A stretch of DNA of 64,000 nucleotides from Nicotiana tabacum (lineage: Eukaryota > Streptophyta > Magnoliopsida > Solanales > Solanaceae), in the NCBI RefSeq assembly GCF_000715075.1, contig NC_134096.1, positions 40,683,804 to 40,747,803 of the forward strand. The letters are read 5' to 3'. Position numbers and translations under genes: made by a program. Below, piece after piece: positions 11,433-22,699 of the stretch (positions are counted from its first letter, which is position 1; the number at the start of each line of letters is the position of its first letter). Below the pieces are notes generated by a model. It was not told where the DNA came from. It saw only the letters and a list, made by a program, of their open reading frames with translations, and did not search any database.

Positions 11433-12306
11433 GCGTAATACTTGGGATTTGATTTGGTATCGGTATCAATCGACCCTGTGCCTTTAAGGAAGGTTGTGGT
11501 ATTTGGTGATTTCGTAATAATTCTTGTCCAAAAGTTATATTGTTGTTATTTTACCTGTATCGTTGCTACTTGTTCGAGTTTCATACCTGTCTACTTTATG
11601 TATCTTATTATTTTGACACTAGTAAGTGTTATGTCGACCCCTCGTCACTACTTTTTCAAGGTTAGACTAGATACTTATTGGATATGCGTTGATTTACGTA
11701 CTGATACTACACTTCTACATTGATTGTGCAGGTGCTGAGACAGGTACTTCCGGTGGTTATATGCGCGCGTAGATGCAGTACACGGAGAGTTAGTGGTGAG
11801 CTGCCTTCCATGCGTCGATCTAAAGCACCCGGAGTCTCCCACTTATCATATTTATTATTTCTGTCTATTCTATTTCTGACAGTAGCTGTAGAGGGTTTGT
11901 ATATTCTACTAGATGGCTCATGCACTTGTGACCTGATTAAAAAAGTTAAAATGGATAATTAAGTTGGTGGTTCATGTGTTGGTTTGCCTAACAACATCAT
12001 TGCGCTATCATGACTTATTATGGAATTTGGGTCGTTCCACCTTCTCTGACCACTTTAGGTGTGTTCGGTGTGAAGTATAATAATATTATTTTACCAAACC
12101 TTTTCGATTGAAATAATTGATTTGTGTTTCGAAAGTATGTGTGCTTTCAATGAGGACATTTTACGCTAAAAGGGTAAAAAAAAAATTATATTATTTTGAG
12201 AAGTAAGTCTTTTTTTTTTTTACAAATATCCCACTCTTACTTCATGTCTCAAAACCATTATCAAAATTAACCTCGTATCATATCACTCAATTTTCATTAT
12301 TAGCAG

Positions 12307-13015
12307 TGTGTACGGGTAAAATCGGGATAGAGTAACCCTCGATTTCCCGTTGAAGAAGCGAGAAACATCGTTACTTGTTGCTTGTTACTAGCTCGAATTA
12401 GACCGAAGGTGCCCACAGATCGGAACCGGTGGCAGATGAATGATACGTCGGGAATGGAGCATGGCCGAACACAGAAAGAATCAAGCTCGAGCCAAATGAG
12501 GAATCGGGGGTAAAGGAAAGACGGTTAAAGAGGACAAACGGGGAGCCGAAGTATCTGCCATCAACTAGAAATTGCGGCACAAATCATGCCTGGTATTATC
12601 TACGGATCATGTTTTCTTGGGAGAAAAGGAAGGGAAGGATTTTTACCTTATTTAGACTTGTATTAGGATTAAAACACCTCTACTGAATAAAGAGGGGAAC
12701 CTTTTCATTTTTTGGGTCACTGTCGACTCGCATATCAAAGCAAAAAAGTTTATTCTGGCTTTTAGCAATTGTTTAAGTATTCTTTTGTCGTTCATTGACT
12801 TAGCCGTATTCGAACTCCATCTCGAGGGCTCGGTTGTAGTCGATTGTTAGCGTTTAAGCCTAACACGGTGCCTAATTACTACAACATATTGGTTTGATCG
12901 TTTATTCTCATTTCAATTCAATTATTCACTGTTCTTTAATCATTTGTGTTAAATTTGACCACATATCCTTTAAACCGCGTATAAATTTAATTATTATCCT
13001 TTTTGAGGTTAAACA
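12307..13015 (+). repeat. Solo LTR of a Tat-lineage Ty3 element
   Basis: It starts TGTGTACGGGTAAAATCGG, like the Tat LTR start TGTATAGGGTAAAATTGG (reverse complement of 41882), and ends TTGAGGTTAAACA, like the ends at 31820 and 40830. It is flanked by AGCAG (12302-12306) and AGCAA (13016-13020), a one-mismatch 5-bp target duplication. No internal retroelement sequence remains, which fits LTR-LTR recombination. An 83-codon GC-rich minus-strand open frame near 12398-12580 has no motif I recognise. Confidence 0.65.
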
Positions 13016-13174
13016 AGCAATATTTAGCACATGCCACAGTATTCTTCAGGGACAAAACATTTTATTATGCTATACCAAAATGCAGCTCATGACATCATAA
13101 ATTTGGCTTCAACTTGCAATAAGTATGGGTTATCTACGATTTCTTTTACATAAATAGATCTGTAAATTTATAAA

Positions 13175-13240
13175 GATATCTATATCTATATCTATATCTA
13201 TATCTATATCTATATCTATATCTATATCTATATCTATATC
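13175..13240. repeat. (TATATC)n microsatellite
   Basis: About eleven hexamer units TATCTA/TATATC run directly into the Helitron 5' end at 13239. Confidence 0.95.
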
Positions 13241-14864
13241 TATACTATATTAAAAGCACGAAGGCCCTTAGCAAAATGTCGTTCGTCTTTTTTACCCCTT
13301 TAAAATAGAGTTCACACTGGATAAAATAGTCATTTAATTATCTTCGTATATATAGTATTAATCATTCAATTTACTTTCCTAATACTTAGAAATACTCATT
13401 TAATTACTTTTCTATTTAGGACCTTGATTTAGAAAAGTGAAAAACACATTCCAAAAATTCCTACCATAAATAAATGAGAAAAGTACGTTTTAGAGAAGGA
13501 ACTAAAATATCTTCAATTCCTAAAATCTTAAGTTAATTAAAAGAAAATATTATATTTCAAGAAGGAATCAAATTATTTTAAATTTTATTTTTTCCTATAG
13601 ATAAATAGAAAAGAACAATACATTAAAAGGAAACTCTTAACTACTTTTGTTATGGGTAATTTTTCGGCAACTTTGTCAAACAAAAACATAGAATCCTTTT
13701 TTTTTAAAAATTTCTATTTACATGTTAAATTTTGAAATGTTATATTTTTACTTTGATCTATATATATAATTATGTAATCCATAAATATAATTATTTAGGA
13801 ATGGATTAGGTGGAATGAGTTCTTTTAGAGTATTCCTACTTTCTCATGTGACGCATAAGTTAGAGTTAAATGAAGATCTTTGAGATGAGAAGAAACATAA
13901 GACTAAAAAAAGGATTAAATTGGGAGTGCCTGGCTGACGGTCTACGAAGATTACTGAAATACAGATTGATTTACCTAGATTATAGAAGTTTATTGTAACG
14001 ACCCGACCGGTCGTTTTGAGCTTTAGCACGTCATTCGGCGGTTTAAGGCCTTGAGTAGCTTCACTTCGGGTATTATGACTTGTACGTGTGGTCGAAATTA
14101 AAATTCGAAAAGTTCGGAGTTGATTTGGAGAGAAAATTCAAATTTCAGAAGCTTTAAGTTGGAGAGTTGGCTCAGGGTTAATTTTTGAGTAAACAACCTC
14201 GGAATCAGTATTTGAAGGTTCCAACAGGTTTGTATGATTATTTTGGACTTGGGTGTATGTTCGAAGCGGGTTTTGGATGACCTGGGAGCGTTTCAGCGCC
14301 TATTATGAAAGCTGGCATTTTGGAAGAATTTCATAAATTTGAGTTGAAATGTATTTTAATAATATCGACGTCCGTTTGGGATTTCTGAGTCTGAGAATAG
14401 CTCTGTATGATGATTTCGGTCATAGGAGCGTGTCCGGAAGTGGATTTGGAGGTTCGTAGGTCATTTTGGGGTCATTTGGGAGAAAGTTGGAAATTTGGAT
14501 AATTTTAAGAAGTTTGACCGCGAGTGGACTTTGTGATATCGGAGTCGGATTCAGATTCCGGAAGTTGGAGTAGGTCCGTAATGTTGAATGTGACTTGTGT
14601 ACGAAATTTGAGGTCAATCGGACGTGATTTGAAAGGTTTTGACATCGAATGTAGAAGTTTTGAAGTTTTAAAGTTCATTAAGCTTGAATTGGGGTGCGAT
14701 TCATGATTTCGATGTTGTTTGGCGTGATTTGAGGGTTCGAGCGAGTCTGTTTTATATTTTTAAACTTGTTGGTAAGTTCGGGCGGGGCCCCGAGTGGCAA
14801 TCGAACAAGGCTCGGACCAAGTTGGAAATTGGGAGCAACAGTTGAAGCTCCCAGTTGCTATCAT

Positions 14865-15140
14865 AATCGCACCTGCGCTTGGCCAGCCGGAGGCGCGAGC
14901 TACTAGCCGCAGGTGCGAAAATAGGGTGAGGGCAGCCTAGCCACCGCAGGTGCGGAAGTTTTGGCGCACCTGTGTGACCGCAGGTGCGAGAGCAGTAGTC
15001 GCATGAGCGGATGGGCTCGCAGAAGCGGTCCCTTTGTCCGCAGATGCGGAGCTTGGCTAGGTACGGGAAATGCGCACCTGCGAGAATTTTGTCACAGGTC
15101 CGGGACCGCAGACACGGCCAAGGCATCGCAGGTGCGAAAA
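14865..15140. repeat. GC-rich motif array in LTR (CGCAGGTGCG type)
   Basis: CCGCAGGTGCG and its reverse complement CGCACCTGCG, with variants, occur about ten times, at the same place in the LTR (about 0.87 kb from the start) as the TTCGCG-type palindromes of the other LTRs. The unit sequence differs from theirs. Confidence 0.8.
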
Positions 15141-15954
15141 CTCGCTCGGCAAAATCATTTTAAGAGCGAGATTTGGCTCTTCTTCTCTCATTTTTCCCTT
15201 GGTTGGGGCGATTTTGGAGAGCTTCAAGGAGGGATTTTCATCATCTATGTCAAGACAAGTGATTCCCGCTTATTGTGAGTTAAATACAAGATTTATACAT
15301 GGATTCAAGCATGAAAATTTGTAGAAATTTGGAATTTTGAAGAAAAATCTAGAAATTGGTATTCTTGGATTTTGATCACGATCTTGGGCATGAAATTGAG
15401 AATAAATTATATATTTGAGTTCGTAGTGCTATGGGTAGTGTTTGTCTTCGAAAATTTGCGAAATCCGGGCACGTGAGCCTGAGGGTTGCTTTATCAATTT
15501 TTCGAGCGGAGTTAAAAATTGTTATAAATTGATTAACTACGAGTATTAGAGTATATTGTGATTGGATTGCATCTTATTTGACTAGTTTTGGATCGACGGT
15601 CACCGGTTCGAGGTGTTAGGGCGGTGTTGGAGCCGATTTTGGAACGTCAGAGTGAGGTAAGTCTCATATCTAACTCTGTGAGGGGGAAACTACCCCTAGG
15701 TGGTATATTTGATGTGTACAACTTGTTGTGGGGACTACTTACGCACGAGGTAACGAGAGTCCGTACGTAGTTAGATTCATGTTATTGTCCGGGTAGACTT
15801 AGGTTCACACCATGCCGTACTTGTACTATAGGGATTATTCTTGCTTGTTTAATTCATTATTTTACATTTATACTTGAGACTCGACTTGCTATTATAGAGA
15901 CTTCACGATTTGTCATCGAATAACTTTACTCCTCCTACGGCATGTTTTCGTGAT

Positions 15955-15992
15955 ATATATAATATATATATATATATATACACACACACTTC
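15955..15992. repeat. (TA)n(CA)n microsatellite
   Basis: Alternating AT followed by ACACACACAC inside the LTR fragment. Confidence 0.95.
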
Positions 15993-16059
15993 ATTGAAAG
16001 GTTTTTGTTAAAAAAATTACAACTCGCACGTATATTTGTGGGTGGAGTCAAGGACCCGT

Positions 16060-16300
16060 CAAAACTTCTTATTCTAATGGGATCGGGTCGTTTGTCTCGG
16101 CAGGAATTTGTATTTCACTTTTATGGGATCGGGCTGTTTGCATCGGCGGGATTTATGTACCACACTCTCATGGGAGCGGGCCGTTCGCGTCGGCAGTTTA
16201 ATAGATATATCTATGGTTCGGGCCGTTCGACCCTCGGCGGTGCACAATTTAAATTCTTATGTTGGATCGGACCGTACGCCTCGGCATTTTCTTTATCATA
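16060..16300 (+). repeat. Tandem repeat with GGGATCGGGC core in LTR
   Basis: About five degenerate units of about 50-60 bp carry TATGGGATCGGGCTGTT and CTCGGC or variants, matching the array at 11257-11432 in the other chromovirus LTR. Confidence 0.75.
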
Positions 16301-17530
16301 TCCTCATGTATTCGTGCGTAATATTTGGCAAAAAGCCAGTATATCTGTGAGTTTTCCCGATTTGAGTTATGACGATCTATCTGATGAGATCCACTATATA
16401 TATATATGCGCTCCGGTTAAGGATGAGTTCCTCGTAAAGAGGGGGAATTTGTACCACATGATTTATTAGTTGTTTATAAGGAGATATTAGGTCAGATTCA
16501 AAAACATAACATATCATAATTATCATCATAAAAATATATATAAATACAAAAATTGTATAATTAGCCTGCCTATATTCTTAATCGTTTTAAGTTCAGAAGA
16601 TAGCCAATAACACTGCATTCAACTATTTCGTCGATGTAGCATTTATATTTTAATGAAAATGAATGTTGCATTTATCTCGACATCAATTTCTATCGCACAT
16701 AATTTATTCTTATTCTAAATTTTATTCACTTTTTATTAGTAGATGCAAAAAAAACACGTACGTCGCACGTACACTAAAACTAGTTATTATAAAAGTGGAA
16801 AGCCCTAAACTAAAAAGTTGAATTACTTTAATACCCCTCTAAAATTTAATAATACTCTACTTCTATTATTAAAAAAACCCATCCTTACATAATTCTTCAC
16901 GAACAGACACAACCATTCCATAATTCTCATGGTTATTATTTTAAACACTATTTTCCTATCCAACAACTAGCACTTCAGAAGTAACCAAAAAAATTTAAAA
17001 AATAAAAAACCTTCTGTATCGACCACAATCTTCTATGTGTTGTCATGTACCCAAATGAACCTTCATGATATGGACGTATAGAAGAATTCTATTTTGATAT
17101 ATAACATAAAAAGTATTATTTTACACAAAGTCAAAGAGAAAAGTGAATATTACTAAGTGGCTCTCCTATTCTTATTTTCACTCTGCAATAGAGTCGGTGC
17201 AGGAAAACAAAAGCGTCATTTCATGGTTTTCATGAAGTTCATGTCTTTGGATTAACAAAAGAAGGAGATTTGGAGTTTTTTCATTATCTGCTTTCCATTT
17301 GATTTTAAATTCATGAGATATGGATCAATGCTTCAATTTTGTTATCATGTAGCGGTGGAAAACTTTTAATGATTTCCTGAAAATTGAATCAAAATTACCA
17401 AACGTTGCAAAGTGATATAACAAGTTGGAAAAAAAAAAGAGGAAAAAAAGTTGTATATTCGAATTTGTCAGGGGTTATAATAATCAATTTTGAGTAAAAA
17501 TGCACATAGTGGGCGTCAATGTTCTTTACT

Positions 17531-17821
17531 TGTCGGAGAAAACGATGGACAAACCATCCTTGTATGCAAATCTTCCTATTACATAAGCGATTTTGGGATT
17601 GAAAATCTGTATACAATTACCTCGACCTCACTATCCCCATGTTAATGGGATTTGTCGGAGAAAACGATGGACAAACCATCCTTGTATGCAAATCTTCCTA
17701 TTACATAAGCGATTTTGGGATTGAAAATCTGTATACAATTACCTCGACCTCACTATCCCCATGTTAATGGGATAGATCAAGAAGAAAGTAACAGAATCAG
17801 GTTTTACCTTTTTATTGCTAA

Positions 17822-17883
<62 letters not shown>

Positions 17884-17978
17884 CTGTATACAATTACCTC
17901 GACCTCACTATCCCCATGTTAATGGGATAGATCAAGAAGAAAGTAACAGAATCAGGTTTTACCTTTTTATTGCTGAGG
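17531..17978. repeat. 122-bp tandem duplication plus a third partial copy
   Basis: 17531-17652 is repeated at 17653-17774 almost without change. A third partial copy (from AATCTGTATACAATTACC at 17881, through ACCTTTTTATTGCT) follows a (TA)n run. Confidence 0.9.
17829..17880. repeat. (TA)n microsatellite
   Basis: An uninterrupted TA run of about 50 bp between the second and third copies of the local duplication. Confidence 0.98.
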
Positions 17979-17984
17979 TCCATT

Positions 17985-17986
<2 letters not shown>

Positions 17987-18029
<43 letters not shown>
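17987..18029. repeat. (TA)n microsatellite
   Basis: A second TA run, after the third copy of the local duplication. Confidence 0.98.
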
Positions 18030-18031
<2 letters not shown>

Positions 18032-18412
18032 TAATGAAATTGAATATGAAAGAAATAAATGCAAAACTCTCAATGAATAATTTGTTACTGTTCTTCTTAT
18101 ATATGTTTCCTTATTAGATATGCCTAACAGAAGTGTGTTATGCTAATATTTTCATGCTTGGAGAAAACTCGTGAAACTTAGAAATATTATATACACATTT
18201 ATTTTATTGTAGTCCAATTATAAATTCAAAACACTCACTAATTCATAGGTATTAACACAAATCATGATTCATTTAGCTAACTTTACGTAACACACCAAAA
18301 TACTTTACTGGAATATATTTTCTCAAGTGCCCTAAGTTTAAAGTGTGGCCAATCCCTACTCTCAAACTTCAAAATTAATGGCAAGCATGGTCTATATGGA
18401 AGATATGGTAGC

Positions 18413-18417
18413 CTATT
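18413..18417. other. Target-site duplication CTATT (left)
   Basis: Identical to 29438-29442 at the other end of the Tekay element. Confidence 0.9.
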
Positions 18418-19196
18418 TGTCACGGCCCAAAATCCTAACATGTCGTGATGGCGCCTATCTCTATACTAGGCAAGCGGAAAATCTCAATAAACCCAATTTC
18501 TTTTAAGTCTAAAAATATAATATTTAAATACAATACATAATCCCACAAATATTGATACGAACACTCCCCAAAATCTGGTGTCACTAAGTACATGAGCATC
18601 TAATATGGATACAAGTCTGGAACATAAGGTCTATAATAGTCTAGGACCAAAATACACTAAACAAGGAGATAGGGAAAGAGAAACAAGGTCTGCGTAACAC
18701 GGCAGCTACCTCTGAATCTCCGGAAGATCAACTGCACGAGAGAATCAATACCCGCTATGTCCAGAAGCACCTTGATCTGCACACGAAGTGCAGGGTGTAG
18801 AATGAGTATAACCAACTCAGCAAGTAACAATAATAACTAAGGAATTGAAGATAGTGGCGAGCTTAACAGTTATAGTTCACTTTAAATAATTCCAGTAAAG
18901 AATAGACATGCTTTCAAATCCAACAGTTTAAGTCAAATCAATTTTATACAATTCAAGTTCATGTAATTCGGATATAAAATCCTTTCATAGAATTTCACAA
19001 CAATGACAGATAGCAACTAAGTGCAACAACAAATGAAAAGCAAGTACAGCCTCTCAGGGCAACAGTTACTCAACTCGTCACAATAGCTGAATCGCTCGAC
19101 TTTCAGCCCTCAGCACTCACACTTAATGGGTACTCGTGCTCACTGGGGATGTACAGACTCCGGAGGGACTCCTACAGTCCAAGCGCCATAATTCGC

Positions 19197-19250
19197 ACGG
19201 ACAACTCACGTGCTATAATATCCTGCACGGACAACTCACGTGCCATAATA
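19197..19250. repeat. CACGGACAACTCACGTG tandem motif, two copies
   Basis: The motif with following TATAATATCC-like spacer occurs twice here and three times in the other LTR (27267-27335), so copy number has changed since insertion. Confidence 0.8.
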
Positions 19251-20219
19251 TCCTTACCTCACCGACAGGCCCTCGGCCTTACTCAGTCCTCAACCTCTCT
19301 AATCTCTCGGGCTCTCGAAAATCACAAAGATCAGCCCAAACAAAGATAACATAGTGTATCAACAAATATCAAGAAAGACTGAGGTATGATACGCAAGAAA
19401 AATCATGACCGAGTACAAGACAACAATTAGCAACTAATTCAACAAGTACGCGACCTCTGTGGGTCCCAACAGTACTATCACATAGCCTAAGCATGATTTC
19501 TAACATGATTTATAGTCAAATTTCTTCAACACATAGAGAGCATATAGCTAATAATAAATTATTCAACTATACAGTTTCCACGGGACATACCAAGTCATAA
19601 TCCCCTCGGTGCACGCCCACACGCCCGTCACCTAGCATGTGCGTCACCTAAAAAATAATCACATGACACAGAATCCGGGGTTTCATACCTTTAGGACCAG
19701 ATTTAAAATTGTTACTTACCTCAAACCGTAAAATTCTTATTCCGCTAAGCCCTTGCCTCGTGAATTGGCCTCCAAACGCCTCGAATCTAGCCACAAATAA
19801 TTCGTTTCAGTCAATAAAATTCATTGAAATTAATTCCATAAGAAAATGCTAATTTTTCATAAAAAATCCAAATTTTAGCTCAGAAATTGCTCATGGGCCC
19901 ACGTCTCAAAACCCGATAAAAGTTACAAAATCTGAAAGCCCATTCATCCACGAGTCTACCCATATAAATTTTACCAAAATCCAACCTCAAGTCGACCCTC
20001 AAATCCACAATTTAAACCAAGAGATTTTTCTAATTTTTCCAACTTAATTCACCAATTAATTGATAAAAACAACCATGGATTCGGGTAATTTAACCAATAT
20101 TGAGTTAAGAACACTTACCCCGTTATTTTTTTTGAAAATATCCCGAAAATCGCCTCTTCCCGAGCTCCAATCCATCAAAAACTAAAACAACTGAAACTCT
20201 TTGTCCAAACCTCTCTTCT

Positions 20220-20615
20220 ATGCGATTGCGGACCAAGTCACGCGATCGCGTAGCACACATTTCCACTACCAAAAATTGATTCTATGCGATCGCGGATTAT
20301 TTCACGCGATCGTGTAGCACAAAAGAGACTGCCCCCAAATTTAGCCTTATGTAAATGCGGTTGACTCCATGCGAACGCGGAACACAGCCTCTCAAACCTA
20401 CGCGAATGCGTTCAGACCTACGCGATCGCGTAGAGCAATATCCTCCCCTCGTCCACTGCTCAAATCCTTCTACGTGAACGCGACCTCATCCACGCGTTCG
20501 CGAAGCATAGCTTAATACACGTACGCGATCGCGTTCCTTCCTCTGCGACCGCATAGAACAAAAATATCTCTGCCCCAAATAAGCTTACTCGATCGTGGAT
20601 GGACCTATGCGATCG
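20220..20615. repeat. Array of about 14 GC-rich palindromes in 3' LTR
   Basis: Units such as CACGCGATCGCGTAG, TATGCGATCGCGGA, CACGCGTTCGCGAAG and TACGCGATCGCGTAG occur every 20-30 bp. The array begins about 0.7 kb from the LTR start on the element strand. Several units contain the self-complementary octamer GCGATCGC. Confidence 0.85.
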
Positions 20616-21319
20616 CGTATAAGGAAACGAGAAGAAGGCAACATCAGATATCATCAATGTCACCAAGGCCAAAAATGATCCTTAACCCCCCGGAACTCAC
20701 CCGAGCCCCCCGGTACCTCAACCAAAGATACCATCAAGTCCTAAAACACCATACGAATTTAGTCGAAACCTCAAATCACCTCAAACAACGCTAAAACCAT
20801 AAATTATACCCCAATTCAAGCCTAATTAACTTTGAAATTTCTAATTTCTACAAATGACTCCGGAACCTATCAAATCACGTCCGATTGACCTCAAATTTTG
20901 CACACAAGTCATAAATGACATAACGGAGGTATTCCAATTTTCATAATCGGATTCCAACCCCGATATAAAAAATTCAACCTCCGGTCAAACTTCTCAAAAA
21001 TTTAACTTTCGGCATTTCAAGCTTAATTCCACTACGGACCTTCAAATAATTTTCCGGACAAGCTACTAAGTCCAAAATCACTATACGGATTTGTTGGAAT
21101 TATCAAATTCGAATTCGAGGTCTTTTACACATAGGTCCACATCCGGTCAACTTTTCTCACTTAAATTTTCAATTATGAGACTGTCTCATTTCATTCTGAA
21201 TTCCTTCCGGACCTGAACCAACTAATCCGGTAAGCCATAAAATAACTATAAAGCATAAATTGAGCAGTAAATAGGGGAACGGGGTTATAATACTCAAAAC
21301 AACCGGCCGGGTCATTACA

Positions 21320-21335
21320 TTCTCCCCCTCTTAAA
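21320..21335 (-). other. Polypurine tract of the Tekay element
   Basis: On the element strand TTAAGAGGGGGAGAA stands directly against the 3' LTR start TGTAATG, the usual place and composition of the plus-strand primer. Confidence 0.85.
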
Positions 21336-21339
21336 CAAA

Positions 21340-22690
21340 CGTTCGTCCTCGAACGAGTTTAGAATAATACCTGGAGTCTCAAATAAGTGTGGATATTTGC
21401 TCCGCATCGCCTACTCAATCTCCCAAGTAGCTTCTCCGGCTGGCTGGCCTCTTCACTGGACCTTCACTGATGCTATGCTCTTTGATCTCAGTTTTCTAAC
21501 CTGCCGGTCTAATATAGCCATCGGCTCCACATCATAAGTCAAATTACCGTCTAGTTGTACTGTACTGAAATCCAGAATATGAGACGGATCCCCGACATAC
21601 TTTTGGAGCATGGATACATGGAACACTGGATGAACACCTGTTAGACTAGGTGGCAAAGCAAGTTCATAGGCCACTTCTCCAATTTTCTTAAGTATCTCAA
21701 AAGGCCTAATATACCGAGGGCTCAACTTGCCTTTCTTCCTGAACCTCAACACACCCTTCATGGGTGAAATCTTGAGCAGAATTTTCTCCCCAACCATGTG
21801 AACAACATCACGAACCTTCTTATAGGCATAACTCTTCTATCTAGATTGTGTCGTGCGAAGCCGTTCCTGAATTACTTTGACCTTCTCTAAAGCACCCTGA
21901 ACTAAGTCAGTACCCAATAGCCTAGCCTCACCCGGCTCAAACCAACCCATCGGAGACCGGCACCGTCTCCCATACAAAGCCTCATACAGAGCCATCTGAA
22001 TACTCAACTGGTAGCTGTTATTGTAGGAAAACTCCGTGAGTGATAGAAATTGATCCCAAGAACCCCCAAAATCAATAACACAAGCGCGTAACATATCCTC
22101 TAATATCTGAATAGTGCGCTCGGACTGCCCGTCTGTCTGAGGGTGAAATATTGTACTCAACTGAACCTGTGTGCCCAATTCTCGCTGCACTGCTCTCCAA
22201 AAATGTGATGTAAACTGCGTGCCCCGATCTGATATGATGGACATGGCACACCGTGTAAGCGAATAATCTCACGAATATAAATCCCAGCTAACTGCTCCGA
22301 ATAATAATTAGTACCAACTGGGTTAAAATATGCGGACTTGGTCAACCGATCTACAATCACCCAAACATCATCAAACTTTCTCAAGGTCCGTGGGAGCCCA
22401 ACTACGAAGTCCATGGTAATATGCTCCCACTTCCACTTCGGAATTTCAAGTCTCTGTAGTAATACGCCCGGTCTCTGATGCTCGTACTTTACCTGTTGAC
22501 AATTTAGACACCGAGCTACAAACCCAACTACATCTTTCTTCATTCGCCTCCACCAATAGTGCTGCCTTAAATCCTGATACATCTTCGCGGTGCCTGGATG
22601 AATAGAGTATCGCCAACTGTGAGCTTCCTGGAGAATCAGCTCATATAAACCATCTACATTAGGCACACATAGCCTGCCCTGCATCCGCAA
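21340..22690 (-). pseudogene. Chromovirus integrase with chromodomain, broken
   Basis: Strand transfer enzyme that inserts the cDNA; the chromodomain steers insertion to chromatin. Seen: the zinc-binding region with ARCLNCQQVKYEHQRPG, then WKWEHITMDFVVGLP (first catalytic Asp), SIISDRGTQFTSHFWRAVQR (second Asp), the region THFHP-like TIFHPQTDGQSERTIQ (catalytic Glu), EALYGRRCRSPMGWFEPGE, then from 21797 VGEKILLKISPMKGVLRF, LSPRYIRPFEI and HPVFHVSMLQKY. The chromodomain (GQPAGEATWEIE, YPHLFETPG) is read only past a TGA stop at the conserved Trp before RGQ and a second TAG stop. A frameshift separates the core halves near 22200 and another break lies near 21830. Confidence 0.9.
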
Positions 22691-22699
22691 TACACCTTC

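Larger units (their letters stand above)
6562..12039 (+). repeat. Chromovirus 3' LTR, interrupted by a Helitron array
   Basis: The LTR begins TGTAATGCCCGACAGGTC and is preceded by a degenerate purine tract (GAAGTGGAGA). It runs to 7698, is broken by the Helitrons, and resumes at 10547 (TAGTTATGAGTTAAATAC). The end is GGGTCGTTCCA near 12039, a degenerate form of the GTCGTGACA end seen in related LTRs such as the one ending at 60463. Without the insert it is about 2.6 kb. It contains a palindrome array (7258-7566) and a tandem array (11257-11432). Short open frames inside it (for example 10820-11071 and 11442-11723) have no retroelement or host motif and I regard them as chance. Confidence 0.8.
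13994..16471 (+). repeat. Chromovirus (Tekay/Del-type) LTR, 3' end missing
   Basis: It starts TGTAACGACCCGACCGGTCG and keeps the layout of the LTR at 6562: a palindrome array, the region ACAAGTGATTCCCGCTTATT, GTCCGTACGT and the GGGATCGGG tandem array. The last part has no GTCGTGACA end and no pol lies upstream. GTTTAT stands immediately before the LTR (13988-13993) and again at 16472-16477, so the fragment may be flanked by a direct repeat. Open frames at 14752-15126, 14961-15278 and 16005-16469 are chance frames through the GC-rich arrays. Confidence 0.7.
13239..16783 (+). mobile_element. Helitron with canonical ends, carrying an LTR fragment
   Basis: The 5' end TCTATACTATATTAAAAGCA is preceded by A. 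The 3' end has the perfect hairpin GTACGT-CGC-ACGTAC (16758-16772) and, 11 nt later, CTAG (16780-16783) followed by T. All three Helitron rules (5' TC, 3' CTRR with upstream hairpin, insertion between A and T) are met. It carries no Rep/helicase frame. A chromovirus LTR fragment occupies 13994-16471; the rest is AT-rich and non-coding. Confidence 0.7.
16784..18417. other. Gene-free AT-rich stretch with duplications
   Basis: No credible coding frame. The start (TTATTATAAAAGTGGAAAGC) resembles a degenerate Helitron 5' end. The stretch holds the 122-bp duplication and the two (TA)n runs. The 71-codon frame at 17715-17930 translates the (TA)n run and is an artefact. The five bases before 18418 (CTATT) are the left target duplication of the Tekay element. 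Confidence 0.5.
18418..21319 (-). repeat. 3' LTR of the Tekay element
   Basis: 2.9 kb, starting TGTCACGG and ending TCATTACA on the plus strand (that is, TGTAATGACCCGGCCGG... on the element strand). It matches 26487-29437 along its length and contains the palindrome array (20220-20615) and CACGGACAACTCAC repeats (19197-19250). Confidence 0.95.

Noticed and set aside
14752..15324. Overlapping Arg/Cys-rich frames on both strands
   Set aside because: They are translations of the CGCAGGTGCG array in an LTR; repeated GC-rich units create long open frames by chance.
17715..17930. 71-codon frame with an Ile-Tyr repeat
   Set aside because: Direct translation of a (TA)n microsatellite and the flanking duplication.
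20220..20615. CRISPR-like regular repeats
   Set aside because: Units are short palindromes with degenerate sequence and no unique spacers, inside an LTR of a eukaryotic retrotransposon, and the same array is in the partner LTR.
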